Shown piece by piece: positions 8,517 to 15,741 of a stretch of 64,000 nucleotides of DNA. Numbering within the stretch: the first letter of the stretch is position 1; each line of letters starts with the position of its first letter. The notes under the pieces were generated by a model, which ran no database searches, was not told the DNA's origin, and saw only the letters and a list, made by a program, of their open reading frames with translations. The stretch covers positions 51,417 to 115,416 of the forward strand of contig DASQKY010000027.1 of NCBI GenBank assembly GCA_035630295.1. Direction: 5' to 3'. The stretch is from Acidimicrobiales bacterium (GTDB lineage: Bacteria > Actinomycetota > Acidimicrobiia > Acidimicrobiales > Iamiaceae). A program made the position numbers and the translations under genes.

Positions 8517-8567
8517 CGTTCTCGGCACGAAACAATACGTATATCGGACACTTCCGTGCCGAGAACG
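8517..8567. repeat. Long intra-operon hairpin
   Basis: Perfect 13-bp inverted repeat CGTTCTCGGCACG (8517-8529) and CGTGCCGAGAACG (8555-8567), with an AT-rich 25-nt loop holding the small palindrome ATACGTAT (8535-8542). It fills most of the gap between the reductase and alcohol dehydrogenase genes, with no T-tract. It could be an attenuator, an mRNA-stability hairpin or an operator. Its left arm begins like two hairpins near 56.7 kb (CCCGTTCT). Confidence 0.6.
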
Positions 8568-8583
8568 CAGCGGGAGGGGCGGG

Positions 8584-9792
8584 ATGAAGGCGCTGGTGTT
8601 CTCGCGGAGGCCGGGACGGTTGGCGGCGGCCGCGGTGGCCGGACGGGCCACGCCCGGCACCGGCGCCGCGGTGGGGCCCCTGAAGCTGGCCGACGAGGAC
8701 GAGCCGGCGCCGCCCTCGCCGGAGTGGGTGCGGTTCCGGCCCCGGCTGGCCGGCATCTGCGGCAGTGACCTGGCCACCCTCGACGGGCGGTCCAGCCCCT
8801 ACTTCGAGCCCATCGTCAGCTTCCCCTTCACCCTCGGCCACGAGGTGGTGGGCGAGCGGGACGACGGCACCCGGGCGGTGCTGATCCCCGTCCTGCACTG
8901 CGGCATCCGGGGCATCGATCCCCCCTGCCCCTCCTGCGCCGCCGGGCGGACCCACCACTGCGAGCGGGTGGCCTTCGGGCACCTCGACCCGGCCCTGCAG
9001 AGCGGCTTCTGCCGGCAGACCGGCGGGGGCTGGTCGACGGCCATGGTGGCCCACCCCGACCAGCTGGCTCCGGTGCCCGACGACCTGGCCGACGAGGCCG
9101 CGGTGCTGGTCGAGCCCACCGCCTGCGCCGTCCACGCCGCCCGGGCCGTCCGCCGGGGCCCGGCCGGCGAGACGGGCACGGTGGCCCTCATCGGGGCCGG
9201 CACCTTGGGCCTGGCCACCCTGGCCGCCCTGCGCCACCTGGACCGCGCCGAGGGCAGGGAGGGCGGCCGCACCGTGCTGGCCACCGCCAAGCACCCCGAG
9301 CAGCGGCGCCTGGCCCGGGAGCTGGGGGCCACCCGGGTGGTCGGACCCTCCGAGCTGCCCCGGGCCGTCCGCTCCCTCACCGGTTCGCTGGTGCTGGCCT
9401 CCGACGACGCATCCGCGGGGGCGGCGGCCGGCCAGCTCACCGGGGGCGTGCCCACCGTGGTCGACTGCGTGGGTTCGGCCGACTCCCTGGCCCAGGCCCT
9501 GAAGGTGGTGGCCCCCGGGGGCGAGGTGCTGGTGGTGGGCATGGCCGGCCCCACCCACCTCGACCTCACCCCCCTGTGGCACCGGGAGGTGGCCCTGCGG
9601 GGCTGCTACGCCTACACCCGGGCCGACGTCGACACCGCCTTCGACGTGGTGTCCGACGCCGGCCTGGGCCGGCTGCTCAGCGCCACCTACCCCCTGGACC
9701 GCTACCGGGAGGCCATCGCCCACGCCGCCGCGGCCGGCGCCCGGGGCGCGGTGAAGGTGGCCTTCGACCTGCGCGGCGAGCGCCACCGATGA
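8584..9792 (+). CDS. Zinc-dependent medium-chain alcohol dehydrogenase
   Basis: This 402-residue MDR enzyme should interconvert an alcohol and an aldehyde or ketone using NAD(P). The catalytic zinc site is visible as GICGSD (Cys59) and GHE (His86-Glu87); four structural-zinc cysteines lie at 106, 115, 118 and 126. The cofactor loop is GAGTLG (204-209). The N-terminus carries an insert of about 20 residues before the usual first strands. The ATG has a strong GGGAGGGG site just upstream. In context it probably acts on the aldehyde/alcohol made or used by the preceding reductase, and precedes the LarA-like gene by 22 bp. Which direction the pathway runs cannot be read from sequence. Confidence 0.9.
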   Translation: MKALVFSRRPGRLAAAAVAGRATPGTGAAVGPLKLADEDEPAPPSPEWVRFRPRLAGICGSDLATLDGRSSPYFEPIVSFPFTLGHEVVGERDDGTRAVLIPVLHCGIRGIDPPCPSCAAGRTHHCERVAFGHLDPALQSGFCRQTGGGWSTAMVAHPDQLAPVPDDLADEAAVLVEPTACAVHAARAVRRGPAGETGTVALIGAGTLGLATLAALRHLDRAEGREGGRTVLATAKHPEQRRLARELGATRVVGPSELPRAVRSLTGSLVLASDDASAGAAAGQLTGGVPTVVDCVGSADSLAQALKVVAPGGEVLVVGMAGPTHLDLTPLWHREVALRGCYAYTRADVDTAFDVVSDAGLGRLLSATYPLDRYREAIAHAAAAGARGAVKVAFDLRGERHR

Positions 9793-9814
9793 GACCTCCC
9801 GAGGAGACCCCCTG

Positions 9815-11407
9815 ATGCCCCGCCCCGGACTCGTGCTCGAGGTCGACCGCTCGACGCCGCCGATCCTGTTCCACCACGGCGAGTCGTTCCGGCTGGAGAA
9901 GCTGCCGGCCGGCCGCAGCCGCATCGTCTACCCGGCCGAGCCCCTCCCCGCCCTGCCCGACGTCACCGCGGCCATCGACCAGGCCCTCGACCAGCCGCTG
10001 GACAGCGAGCCGCTGGCCGCCCTGCTGCGCCCGGGCATGAAGCTGGTCATCGCCTTCGACGACGTGTCGCTGCCCCTGCCCAAGATGCGCCGGCCCGACA
10101 TCCGCCAGCGGGTCATCGAGGCGGTGCTGGACCGGGCGGCGGCGGCCGGGGTGGACGACGTGCGCATCATCGCCGCCCTGGCCCTGCACCGGCGCATGAC
10201 CGAGCCCGAGCTGCGCCACGCGGTGGGCGACCGGGTCTACGACGCCTTCGCCCCCGACGGCCGGCTGTACAACCACGACGCCGAGGACCCCGACGACCTG
10301 GCCTTCCTGGGCACCACGGCCCACGGCGAGGAGGTGGAGATCAACAAGGCGGCGGCCGAGAGCGACCTCCTGGTCTACGTCAACATCAACATCGTCTCCA
10401 TGGACGGCGGCCACAAGAGCACGGCCACCGGCCTGGCCAGCTACCGCAGCATCCGCCACCACCACAACCCGGCCACCATGGAGCGCTCGCGGTCGTTCAT
10501 GGACCGCCACAGCTCCGAGCTCCACCACGCCAACTGGCGCATGGGCCAGGTCATCCGCGACGCCGGGGTGAAGATCTTCCAGATCGAGACCACCCTCAAC
10601 ACCGACACCTTCGGCGCCACCGGCCCCCTGTCGGTGCTCCAGAAGCGGGAGTGGGAGTGGACCACCAAGGACCGCCTGGCCTTCATGGGCATGAAGGCCG
10701 GCCTCGACCGCCTGCCGGCCGCCACCCGCCGCCGCATCTTCCAGGGCCACGAGGCGCCCTACGGCGTCACCTCGGTCACCGCCGGGGCGGTGGAGCCGGT
10801 GCACGAGCGCACCCTGGAGCACTGCTTCGCCCAGCACCTGGTGCCGGTGGAGGGCCAGACCGACGTGCTGACCATGGGGCTCCCCTACATCTGCCCCTAC
10901 AACGTGCACTCGATCATGAACCCGATCCTGGTCATGTGCCTGGGCCTCGGGTACTTCTTCAACATGTACCGGGGGAGGCCGCTGGTGCGGGAGGGCGGGG
11001 TGCTGATCATGAGCCACCCCACCCCGTGGGAGTTCCACCCCGTCCACCACCCCAGCTACATCGACTTCTTCGAGGAGGTGCTGGCCGACACCACCGACCC
11101 CAAGGTCATCGCCGAGCGCTACGAGACCCGCTACGCCGAGGACGAGTGGTACCGCCACCTGTACCGCACCAGCCACGCCTACCACGGCGTCCACCCCTTC
11201 TACATGTGGTACTGGGGGGCCCACGCCCTGGCCCACCTGGGGTCGGTCATCATCGTCGGGGGCGACGTCCGGGCCGTGCGCCGCATGGGGTTCCGCCCCG
11301 CCTCCACCCTGCAGGACGCCCTGGAGATGGCCACCGACACCGTGGGCCCCGAGCCCACGGTGACCCACCTCCACAACCCGCCCATCGTCATGGCCGACGT
11401 CACGTGA
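9815..11407 (+). CDS. LarA-like (DUF2088 / lactate racemase-fold) protein
   Basis: This 530-residue protein has the LarA N-terminal fold: FDDVSLPLP near residue 81, ALALHRRMTEPEL (His125) and LYNHDAED (His154), then EINKAAAESDLLVYVNINI (Lys178) leading to MDGGHKS. In lactate racemase a nickel-pincer nucleotide bound to a Lys and a His catalyses racemisation through hydride transfer. The two early His and the Lys look conserved here, but the position of the nickel-binding His near the GGxK loop reads VSMDGGHK, so the usual ligand is not obvious. The C-terminal half is long and rich in His, Tyr and Trp (HPTPWEFHPVHHPSYIDFFE). It is one of the LarA homologue families of unknown substrate. The next gene overlaps its stop (GTGA). 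Confidence 0.75.
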   Translation: MPRPGLVLEVDRSTPPILFHHGESFRLEKLPAGRSRIVYPAEPLPALPDVTAAIDQALDQPLDSEPLAALLRPGMKLVIAFDDVSLPLPKMRRPDIRQRVIEAVLDRAAAAGVDDVRIIAALALHRRMTEPELRHAVGDRVYDAFAPDGRLYNHDAEDPDDLAFLGTTAHGEEVEINKAAAESDLLVYVNINIVSMDGGHKSTATGLASYRSIRHHHNPATMERSRSFMDRHSSELHHANWRMGQVIRDAGVKIFQIETTLNTDTFGATGPLSVLQKREWEWTTKDRLAFMGMKAGLDRLPAATRRRIFQGHEAPYGVTSVTAGAVEPVHERTLEHCFAQHLVPVEGQTDVLTMGLPYICPYNVHSIMNPILVMCLGLGYFFNMYRGRPLVREGGVLIMSHPTPWEFHPVHHPSYIDFFEEVLADTTDPKVIAERYETRYAEDEWYRHLYRTSHAYHGVHPFYMWYWGAHALAHLGSVIIVGGDVRAVRRMGFRPASTLQDALEMATDTVGPEPTVTHLHNPPIVMADVT

Positions 11408-12390
11408 CGGCGGCCGGGCGGACCGAGGCGACCCGGCTGGAGGGGGCCTTGGGCCGGGTCCGGCGGGCCGGCCGGGCCCTGCCCCGGCCCACCTCCGCCC
11501 TCCGGTCCCTGGACTTCCCGCTCCGGGCCCCGACGGTGCCCGGCGGGGTGGAGCCGCTCCCCGAGGAGCCGCGGCTGGGCGCGGCCTACGACACCGCCTG
11601 GGCCCGCACCCCCCTGGCCCGGCTGGGGCGCCTGGCCCTGCTGGAGGGGGCGGTGCGACCCCTGGTCAAGGTGGTGGCCGACCCGGAGCGCCGGGGGTAC
11701 GACCGCCTGGCCGGGCTGGACGGGCCGGCCATCTTCGCCGCCAACCACCTGAGCCACCTCGACGCCGGGCTGCTGCTCACCTCCCTGCCCGAGCCGTGGC
11801 GGCACCGGGCCTTCGCCGGCGCTGCCGCCGACTACTTCTTCGACGGTCGGGCCAAGGCCACCCTGGCCGCCCTGGCCCTCAACGCCATCCCCATCGAGCG
11901 CACCAAGGTGACCCGCCGCTCGGCCGCCCTGGCCGCCGAGCTGATCGAGGACGGGTGGAGCATGGTGATCTTCCCCGAGGGCGGCCGTGGCTCCGACGGG
12001 TGGGGCCAGCCGTTCCGGGCCGGGGCCGCCTTCCTGTCGGTGCGGACCGGGGTGCCGGTGGTGCCCGTGCACCTGGAGGGCACGGGCCGCATCCTGCCCA
12101 AGGGCACCTCGAAGCTGGTGCCGGGCCGGACCCGGGTCACGTTCGGGGCCCCGCTGCGCCCCGGGCCGGACGAGGACATGCGGGACCTCTCGGCCCGCAT
12201 CGAGGCCGCGGTCACCGCCCTGGCCGACGAGGTGGCCGGCGACTGGTGGACGGCCCGGCAGCGGGCCCACGCCGGCCAGAGCCCCCCGCTGTCGGGCCCC
12301 GACGCCGGGGCCTGGCGCCGGGCCTGGGCCCTGGGCGACCGCCGCTCCCACCGCGGCCCGGCCCGCCCGCCCTGGCCGCTGCGCCGCTGA
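11404..12390 (+). CDS. PlsC-like 1-acyl-glycerol-3-phosphate acyltransferase
   Basis: This 328-residue protein carries the four-block acyltransferase fold: NHLSHLD (HX4D, His115-Asp120), the glycerol-phosphate loop IPIERTK and FPEGGRGSDG (PEGxR block, 191-195), then VPVVPVHLEG. The family esterifies lysophosphatidic acid or another alcohol with an acyl chain on the inner membrane face. The first ~100 residues are an extension without family similarity. The GTG at 11404 overlaps the stop of the LarA-like gene by 4 bp, so translation is coupled and the two should act in one pathway. Acceptor specificity is open: wax-, ether- or glycerolipid synthesis would all fit the operon. Confidence 0.85.
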   Translation: MTAAGRTEATRLEGALGRVRRAGRALPRPTSALRSLDFPLRAPTVPGGVEPLPEEPRLGAAYDTAWARTPLARLGRLALLEGAVRPLVKVVADPERRGYDRLAGLDGPAIFAANHLSHLDAGLLLTSLPEPWRHRAFAGAAADYFFDGRAKATLAALALNAIPIERTKVTRRSAALAAELIEDGWSMVIFPEGGRGSDGWGQPFRAGAAFLSVRTGVPVVPVHLEGTGRILPKGTSKLVPGRTRVTFGAPLRPGPDEDMRDLSARIEAAVTALADEVAGDWWTARQRAHAGQSPPLSGPDAGAWRRAWALGDRRSHRGPARPPWPLRR

Positions 12391-12394
12391 GGCC

Positions 12395-12910
12395 CTAGTC
12401 GTCGGGGTCGAGGGGGCCGCCACGGCGGCCGGGCGGGTCGCCGTCGTCTCCCCGACCGTCGTCGTCACCACCCGGGTCCTCGCCGCCACCGCCGCCGGGG
12501 TCGCCACCCTCTCCCGGGTCGCCAGCGCCCTCGACGCACCGGCGCAGGGCGGCGGCGAAGCGGGCCGCGGTGTCGGGGTCGATGTCGTCCAGCGACTCGG
12601 CCTCCACGATGGCCTGCACCTCGTCGTCGTCGAGCACCTGACGCAGCCGCTCGGCCCCGCACCGGGCCTCCTCGACCGTGTAGCCGTTGTCGATGAGGGC
12701 CTGCTCCAGCGGGTCGGCGCTGGTGGGCGGAGCGGTCGTCGCCGGGCCCGGGGCCACCGTGGTGGTGGTCGACGTGGCCCGGGCCGCCACCTCCTCGGGC
12801 ACCTCCACCCCACACCCGGCCCCGGCCAGGGCGGCGGCCGCCGCCACGGCGGCCAGGACGGCCCACCGGCGGCGGGAGGGCGGGGCCCCGGCCCGGCGCC
12901 GGCCGCTCAC
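12395..12910 (-). CDS. Small lipoprotein with acidic Gly/Asp tail
   Basis: This 171-residue secreted protein has basic residues and a hydrophobic stretch followed by lipobox LAGAGC, giving a lipid-anchored Cys. A Thr/Pro linker leads to a helical domain of about 60 residues with two cysteines (EARCGAERLRQVLDDD and AALRRCVEG), and the tail is Gly/Asp-rich. The domain matches the neighbouring lipoprotein in spacing (L-x-E-A-x-x-C, then C), so the two are probably distant paralogues. The start GTG 12910 was chosen since it overlaps the upstream stop (GTGA) and places the signal peptide at the N-terminus; a longer frame upstream is low-complexity shadow. Function is unknown. Confidence 0.6.
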   Translation of the reverse strand: MSGRRRAGAPPSRRRWAVLAAVAAAAALAGAGCGVEVPEEVAARATSTTTTVAPGPATTAPPTSADPLEQALIDNGYTVEEARCGAERLRQVLDDDEVQAIVEAESLDDIDPDTAARFAAALRRCVEGAGDPGEGGDPGGGGGEDPGGDDDGRGDDGDPPGRRGGPLDPDD

Positions 12911-13290
12911 CCGGTCACCGCGCAGGCCTCGATGGCCGCGGTCACCACCCGGCCCTGGACCGGGGGCAGCTCGGCCAGGGTGGCCTCGCCGGCCTCGACC
13001 GACCGCACCGCCTCGGCCAGCTCGGCCAGGGCCTCGTCGCCGGCCTCGGCCTCGATGTCCTCGGCCACGCACCGCACCTGGGCCTCGGTCAGCCCGAAGT
13101 CGTCGACCAGGAAGCCGAGCGAGTCGACCAGGGCCACCCGGCCCCCCGCCCCGTCGCCGCTGTCCGCGCAGGCCGCGGCGCCCACGGCCAGGACGCCCAG
13201 GGCCAGCACCGCCACCCGCACGGCCACGACCCGGCGGGCCGGGATGGTCGTCGGGCGGTCCGGGGGCGGGAGCGGGAGCGCGGGACCCAT
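12907..13290 (-). CDS. Small lipoprotein, paralogue of the downstream one
   Basis: This 127-residue protein has an Arg-rich N-terminus, a hydrophobic signal segment and lipobox VGAAAC. The mature part is one helical domain with GLTEAQVRCVAEDIEAE and a terminal AAIEACAVTG, the same two-cysteine layout as the next gene. The ATG at 13290 gives the signal peptide at the correct place. The 4-bp GTGA overlap with the following lipoprotein suggests co-translation. The two mature domains may pair or interact at the membrane surface (inference). Confidence 0.6.
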   Translation of the reverse strand: MGPALPLPPPDRPTTIPARRVVAVRVAVLALGVLAVGAAACADSGDGAGGRVALVDSLGFLVDDFGLTEAQVRCVAEDIEAEAGDEALAELAEAVRSVEAGEATLAELPPVQGRVVTAAIEACAVTG

Positions 13291-13361
13291 GGAGCCGGAG
13301 TCTCCCACGGGGGGCCGGGGCCGATGCTCCTCCCCGGGGCCGGGCCCGGGCCGGCCCGCGG

Positions 13362-14129
13362 TCAGCGGCGGCCGCCGCCGTCGACCAGGCGGAGGCCGCT
13401 GGGGGCGATGGACGCTTCCAGGTGGGGCAGGTCGACGGTGAAGGCCGTGCGGTGGCCCGGGAACACGTACTCGGCCACCAGCACCGGCTGCCCGTCGGCG
13501 GCCGAGGTGATCCGCTCGCACACCAGCACCGGCGACGACTGGGGGATCTCCAGCAGGCTGGCGTCGGCGGCCGAGGCGGCGTGGGCCTCGATGGTCTGCA
13601 CCGCGCCGCCCAGGCGCACCGGCAGGAGCTGGTGGAAGGAGCGCTCGGCCACCTGGGAGCGGGACAGGTCGGCCCCCAGGGCCTCCGGGCACCACACCGT
13701 CACCCGGGCGTAGGGCTCGCCGTCGGCCAAGTTGACCCGGGCCACCCGCAGCACCTTGTCCACGCCGAGCACGGCCCGGACCCGGGCCGGGGCCCGCACG
13801 AACCCGAACTCCAGGATGCGTCGCTCCGAGGTCCGGCCGTCGGCTTCGAGCTGGCCCTCGATGGTGCCGAGGCGCCCCAGGTGCTGCTCGAACGGTGCCC
13901 CGGCCACGAACCAGCCGAAGCCCTGGCGGGAGTCGACCAGGCCCTCGGCCCGCAGGACGTCGAGGGCCTTGCGGATGGTGACCCGGCTGGCCTGGTAGCG
14001 GCGCGACAGCTCGGCCTCGCTGGGCAGCAGGCGCCGGTCGCCGAACTCCCCGGCCTCGATGCGGACCCGCAACCCCTCGGCGATCTCCCGGTAGCGGATC
14101 CGGCGGGCGGGCGTCGGCGGGCTGGCCAC
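13362..14129 (-). CDS. GntR/HutC-family regulator with UTRA ligand domain
   Basis: This 255-residue regulator has an N-terminal winged helix with IRYREIAEGLRVRIEAGEF, LLPSEAELSRRYQASRVTIR and KALDVLRAEGLVDSRQGFG, followed by a UTRA domain (residues ~90-240) with the typical HQLLPVRLGGAVQTIEAHAA and PVLVCERI segments. HutC-type regulators bind small metabolites such as sugars or histidine-pathway intermediates. Its start faces the sigma-factor operon across about 200 bp that contain a repeated CCGAACGGG. Whether it controls the sigma operon is unknown. A GTG start at 14129 is used; no good ribosome site is visible. Confidence 0.85.
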   Translation of the reverse strand: MASPPTPARRIRYREIAEGLRVRIEAGEFGDRRLLPSEAELSRRYQASRVTIRKALDVLRAEGLVDSRQGFGWFVAGAPFEQHLGRLGTIEGQLEADGRTSERRILEFGFVRAPARVRAVLGVDKVLRVARVNLADGEPYARVTVWCPEALGADLSRSQVAERSFHQLLPVRLGGAVQTIEAHAASAADASLLEIPQSSPVLVCERITSAADGQPVLVAEYVFPGHRTAFTVDLPHLEASIAPSGLRLVDGGGRR

Positions 14130-14201
14130 GCCGCAGCTTGGCACGTGGCCGCCGAGGGAGGCGGAGATCCGGGTCCGGACCAATCCCGGCGGCGGGGGCC
14201 C

Positions 14202-14234
14202 CCGAACGGGTGATACGCCGGGCGTCCGAACGGG
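14202..14234 (+). repeat. Direct repeat CCGAACGGG x2, possible regulator site
   Basis: CCGAACGGG occurs at 14202-14210 and 14226-14234, 24 bp apart, between the divergent GntR gene and the sigma operon. Each is a small hyphenated palindrome (CCG-AA-CGG). It may be a GntR site. Confidence 0.3.
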
Positions 14235-14334
14235 ACCTGGCGGTGTGTGGGACGGCCTGTGGCCCGGTGACGTGACGCCGGGCCACAGGGTCGGCCCGTC
14301 CTGTTCGATCATCGATGTCGGGAGGAGAGGAACC

Positions 14335-14415
14335 GTGGCCCCAGACCTGCGACGCTGGCGGACGTGGCCCCCGACGCCGACCGACCAGGGACGACCCGCC
14401 GGCGGTGGGGCGTGA
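14335..14415 (+). CDS. 26-aa leader peptide coupled to the ECF sigma gene
   Basis: A very strong ribosome site GGAGGAGAGG (14321-14330) sits 4 bp before GTG 14335, which opens a frame of 26 codons. Its stop TGA (14413-14415) overlaps the GTG (14412) of the sigma factor in the GTGA arrangement used by other coupled pairs in this window. The peptide MAPDLRRWRTWPPTPTDQGR... has two Trp and four Arg codons near its middle. It may serve to feed ribosomes to the sigma start or to sense translation. Confidence 0.45.
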   Translation: MAPDLRRWRTWPPTPTDQGRPAGGGA

Positions 14416-15005
14416 GCGCCGGCCGGGCCCGACGGCACCTGTGGCCCGTCCCCGCCGGCGAGGGGGAGGCCGAGGCCCTCCTGGCCCTGGTGGCCCGGGG
14501 CGACCGGGAGGCCTTCGCCGCCCTCTACGACCTGGTGGCTCCCACCGTGGTGGGCATCGCCCGCCGGGTGGTCCGCGACCCCCACCAGGCCGACGAGGTG
14601 GCCCAGGAGGTTCTGCTGGAGGTCTGGCGCCGGGCGCCGTCGTTCGACCCGGCCAAGGGCACCAGCCGCACCTGGGTGGCCACCATCGCCCACCGCCGGG
14701 CGGTGGATCGGGTCCGCAGCGAGCAGTCCGAGCGCGACCGCCGGGGGCGCGACGCCGAGCGGCACACCACCGCCGACCCGGACCCGGTGGCCGGATCGGT
14801 GATCGGCGACGCCGAGCGTGACGAGGTGGCCGCCGCCCTGGGCCAGCTCACCGACCTGCAACGCCAGACCATCGAGCTGGCCTACTACGGCGGCTACACC
14901 TACTCCCAGGTGGCCGACATCCTCGACCTGCCCCTGGGCACGGTCAAGACCCGCATCCGCGACGGGATGATCCGCCTGCGAGACGCCCTGGAGGTGACCG
15001 CGTGA
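14412..15005 (+). CDS. ECF (extracytoplasmic function) sigma factor
   Basis: This 197-residue sigma factor has region 2 (AALYDLVAPTVVGIARRVV, then QADEVAQEVLLEVWRRA and TWVATIAHRRAVDRVRS) and region 4 (LTDLQRQTIELAYYGGYTY, then SQVADILDLPLGTVKTRIRD). The length and the RskA-like partner point to the SigK/ECF19 group, which controls envelope-stress or redox regulons. An earlier GTG at 14364 is in frame, but 14412 is favoured because it overlaps the leader peptide stop and has GGTGGGG upstream. The anti-sigma gene overlaps its end by 4 bp (GTGA). Confidence 0.88.
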   Translation: MSAGRARRHLWPVPAGEGEAEALLALVARGDREAFAALYDLVAPTVVGIARRVVRDPHQADEVAQEVLLEVWRRAPSFDPAKGTSRTWVATIAHRRAVDRVRSEQSERDRRGRDAERHTTADPDPVAGSVIGDAERDEVAAALGQLTDLQRQTIELAYYGGYTYSQVADILDLPLGTVKTRIRDGMIRLRDALEVTA

Positions 15006-15703
15006 GCGAGCACACGACCCCCGATCCCCACACCCTCGTCGGGCCCTACGTGCTCGACGCCCTCCCCGACGACGAGCGGGTCCTGTTCGAGGACCACCTG
15101 TCCCGCTGCCCCGAGTGCCGGGCCGAGGAGGCCGAGCTGCGGGCCGCGGCCGGCCACCTGGGCCGGGCCACCGCCGTGGCCCCCCCCGCCGCCCTCCGGG
15201 ACCAGGTCCTGGCGGCGGTGGAGGTGACCCGCCAGCAGCCGCCGGGGGCCCCGTGGTCCACCACCCGGCGCCGCGCCTGGCCCGTGGTCCTGGCCACCGC
15301 GGCCACCATCGCCGCCGTGGTGGCCCTGGGGGCCCTGCTCCTCCAGGCCGACCACCGGGCCGACCGGGCCGAGCAGATCGCCGCCGTGGTGGCCGCCCCC
15401 GACGCCCGCACGGTGCCCATCGCCGGCGAGGGAGGGTCGATGCGCCTGGTGGTGTCCTCGGCCCACGGCAGCGCCGTGCTCCTGGCCGAGGGCATGGCCG
15501 CCCCGCCCCCGGGCAAGACCTACGCCCTCTGGTACCAGCGGGAGGGCCGGATGGTGCCGGCCGGCCTGTTCGAGCCGGGGGGCGACGGAGCGGTGCGCCA
15601 GCGGGTCGAGGGGGTCCCCCCCGACGTGGTGGGGGTGACGGTGGAGCCCGACGGCGGCTCCGACGAGCCCACCCTCCCGATCATCGCCACCGGCACGGCC
15701 TAG
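15002..15703 (+). CDS. Anti-sigma factor, RskA-like with ZAS zinc site
   Basis: This 233-residue membrane protein begins with the anti-sigma zinc motif, HLSRCPEC (His32, Cys36, Cys39), which holds the sigma factor in the cytoplasm. One membrane helix spans residues ~92-114, and the outer domain (~120-233) matches the RskA C-terminal fold, with VVSSAHGSAVLLAEGM and GKTYALWYQREGRMVPAGLF. RskA-type proteins release the sigma factor after regulated proteolysis. The two genes overlap and must be made in equal amounts. Confidence 0.9.
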   Translation: MSEHTTPDPHTLVGPYVLDALPDDERVLFEDHLSRCPECRAEEAELRAAAGHLGRATAVAPPAALRDQVLAAVEVTRQQPPGAPWSTTRRRAWPVVLATAATIAAVVALGALLLQADHRADRAEQIAAVVAAPDARTVPIAGEGGSMRLVVSSAHGSAVLLAEGMAAPPPGKTYALWYQREGRMVPAGLFEPGGDGAVRQRVEGVPPDVVGVTVEPDGGSDEPTLPIIATGTA

Positions 15704-15718
15704 GCGGTCCGTCCCCGG

Positions 15719-15738
15719 GGCGGGGGCCGGGCCCCGCC
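15719..15738. terminator. Bidirectional hairpin terminator
   Basis: GGCGGGG (15719-15725), loop GCCGGG, CCCCGCC (15732-15738) lies between the convergent anti-sigma and acetoacetyl-CoA synthetase genes. Confidence 0.55.
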
Positions 15739-15741
15739 GGG

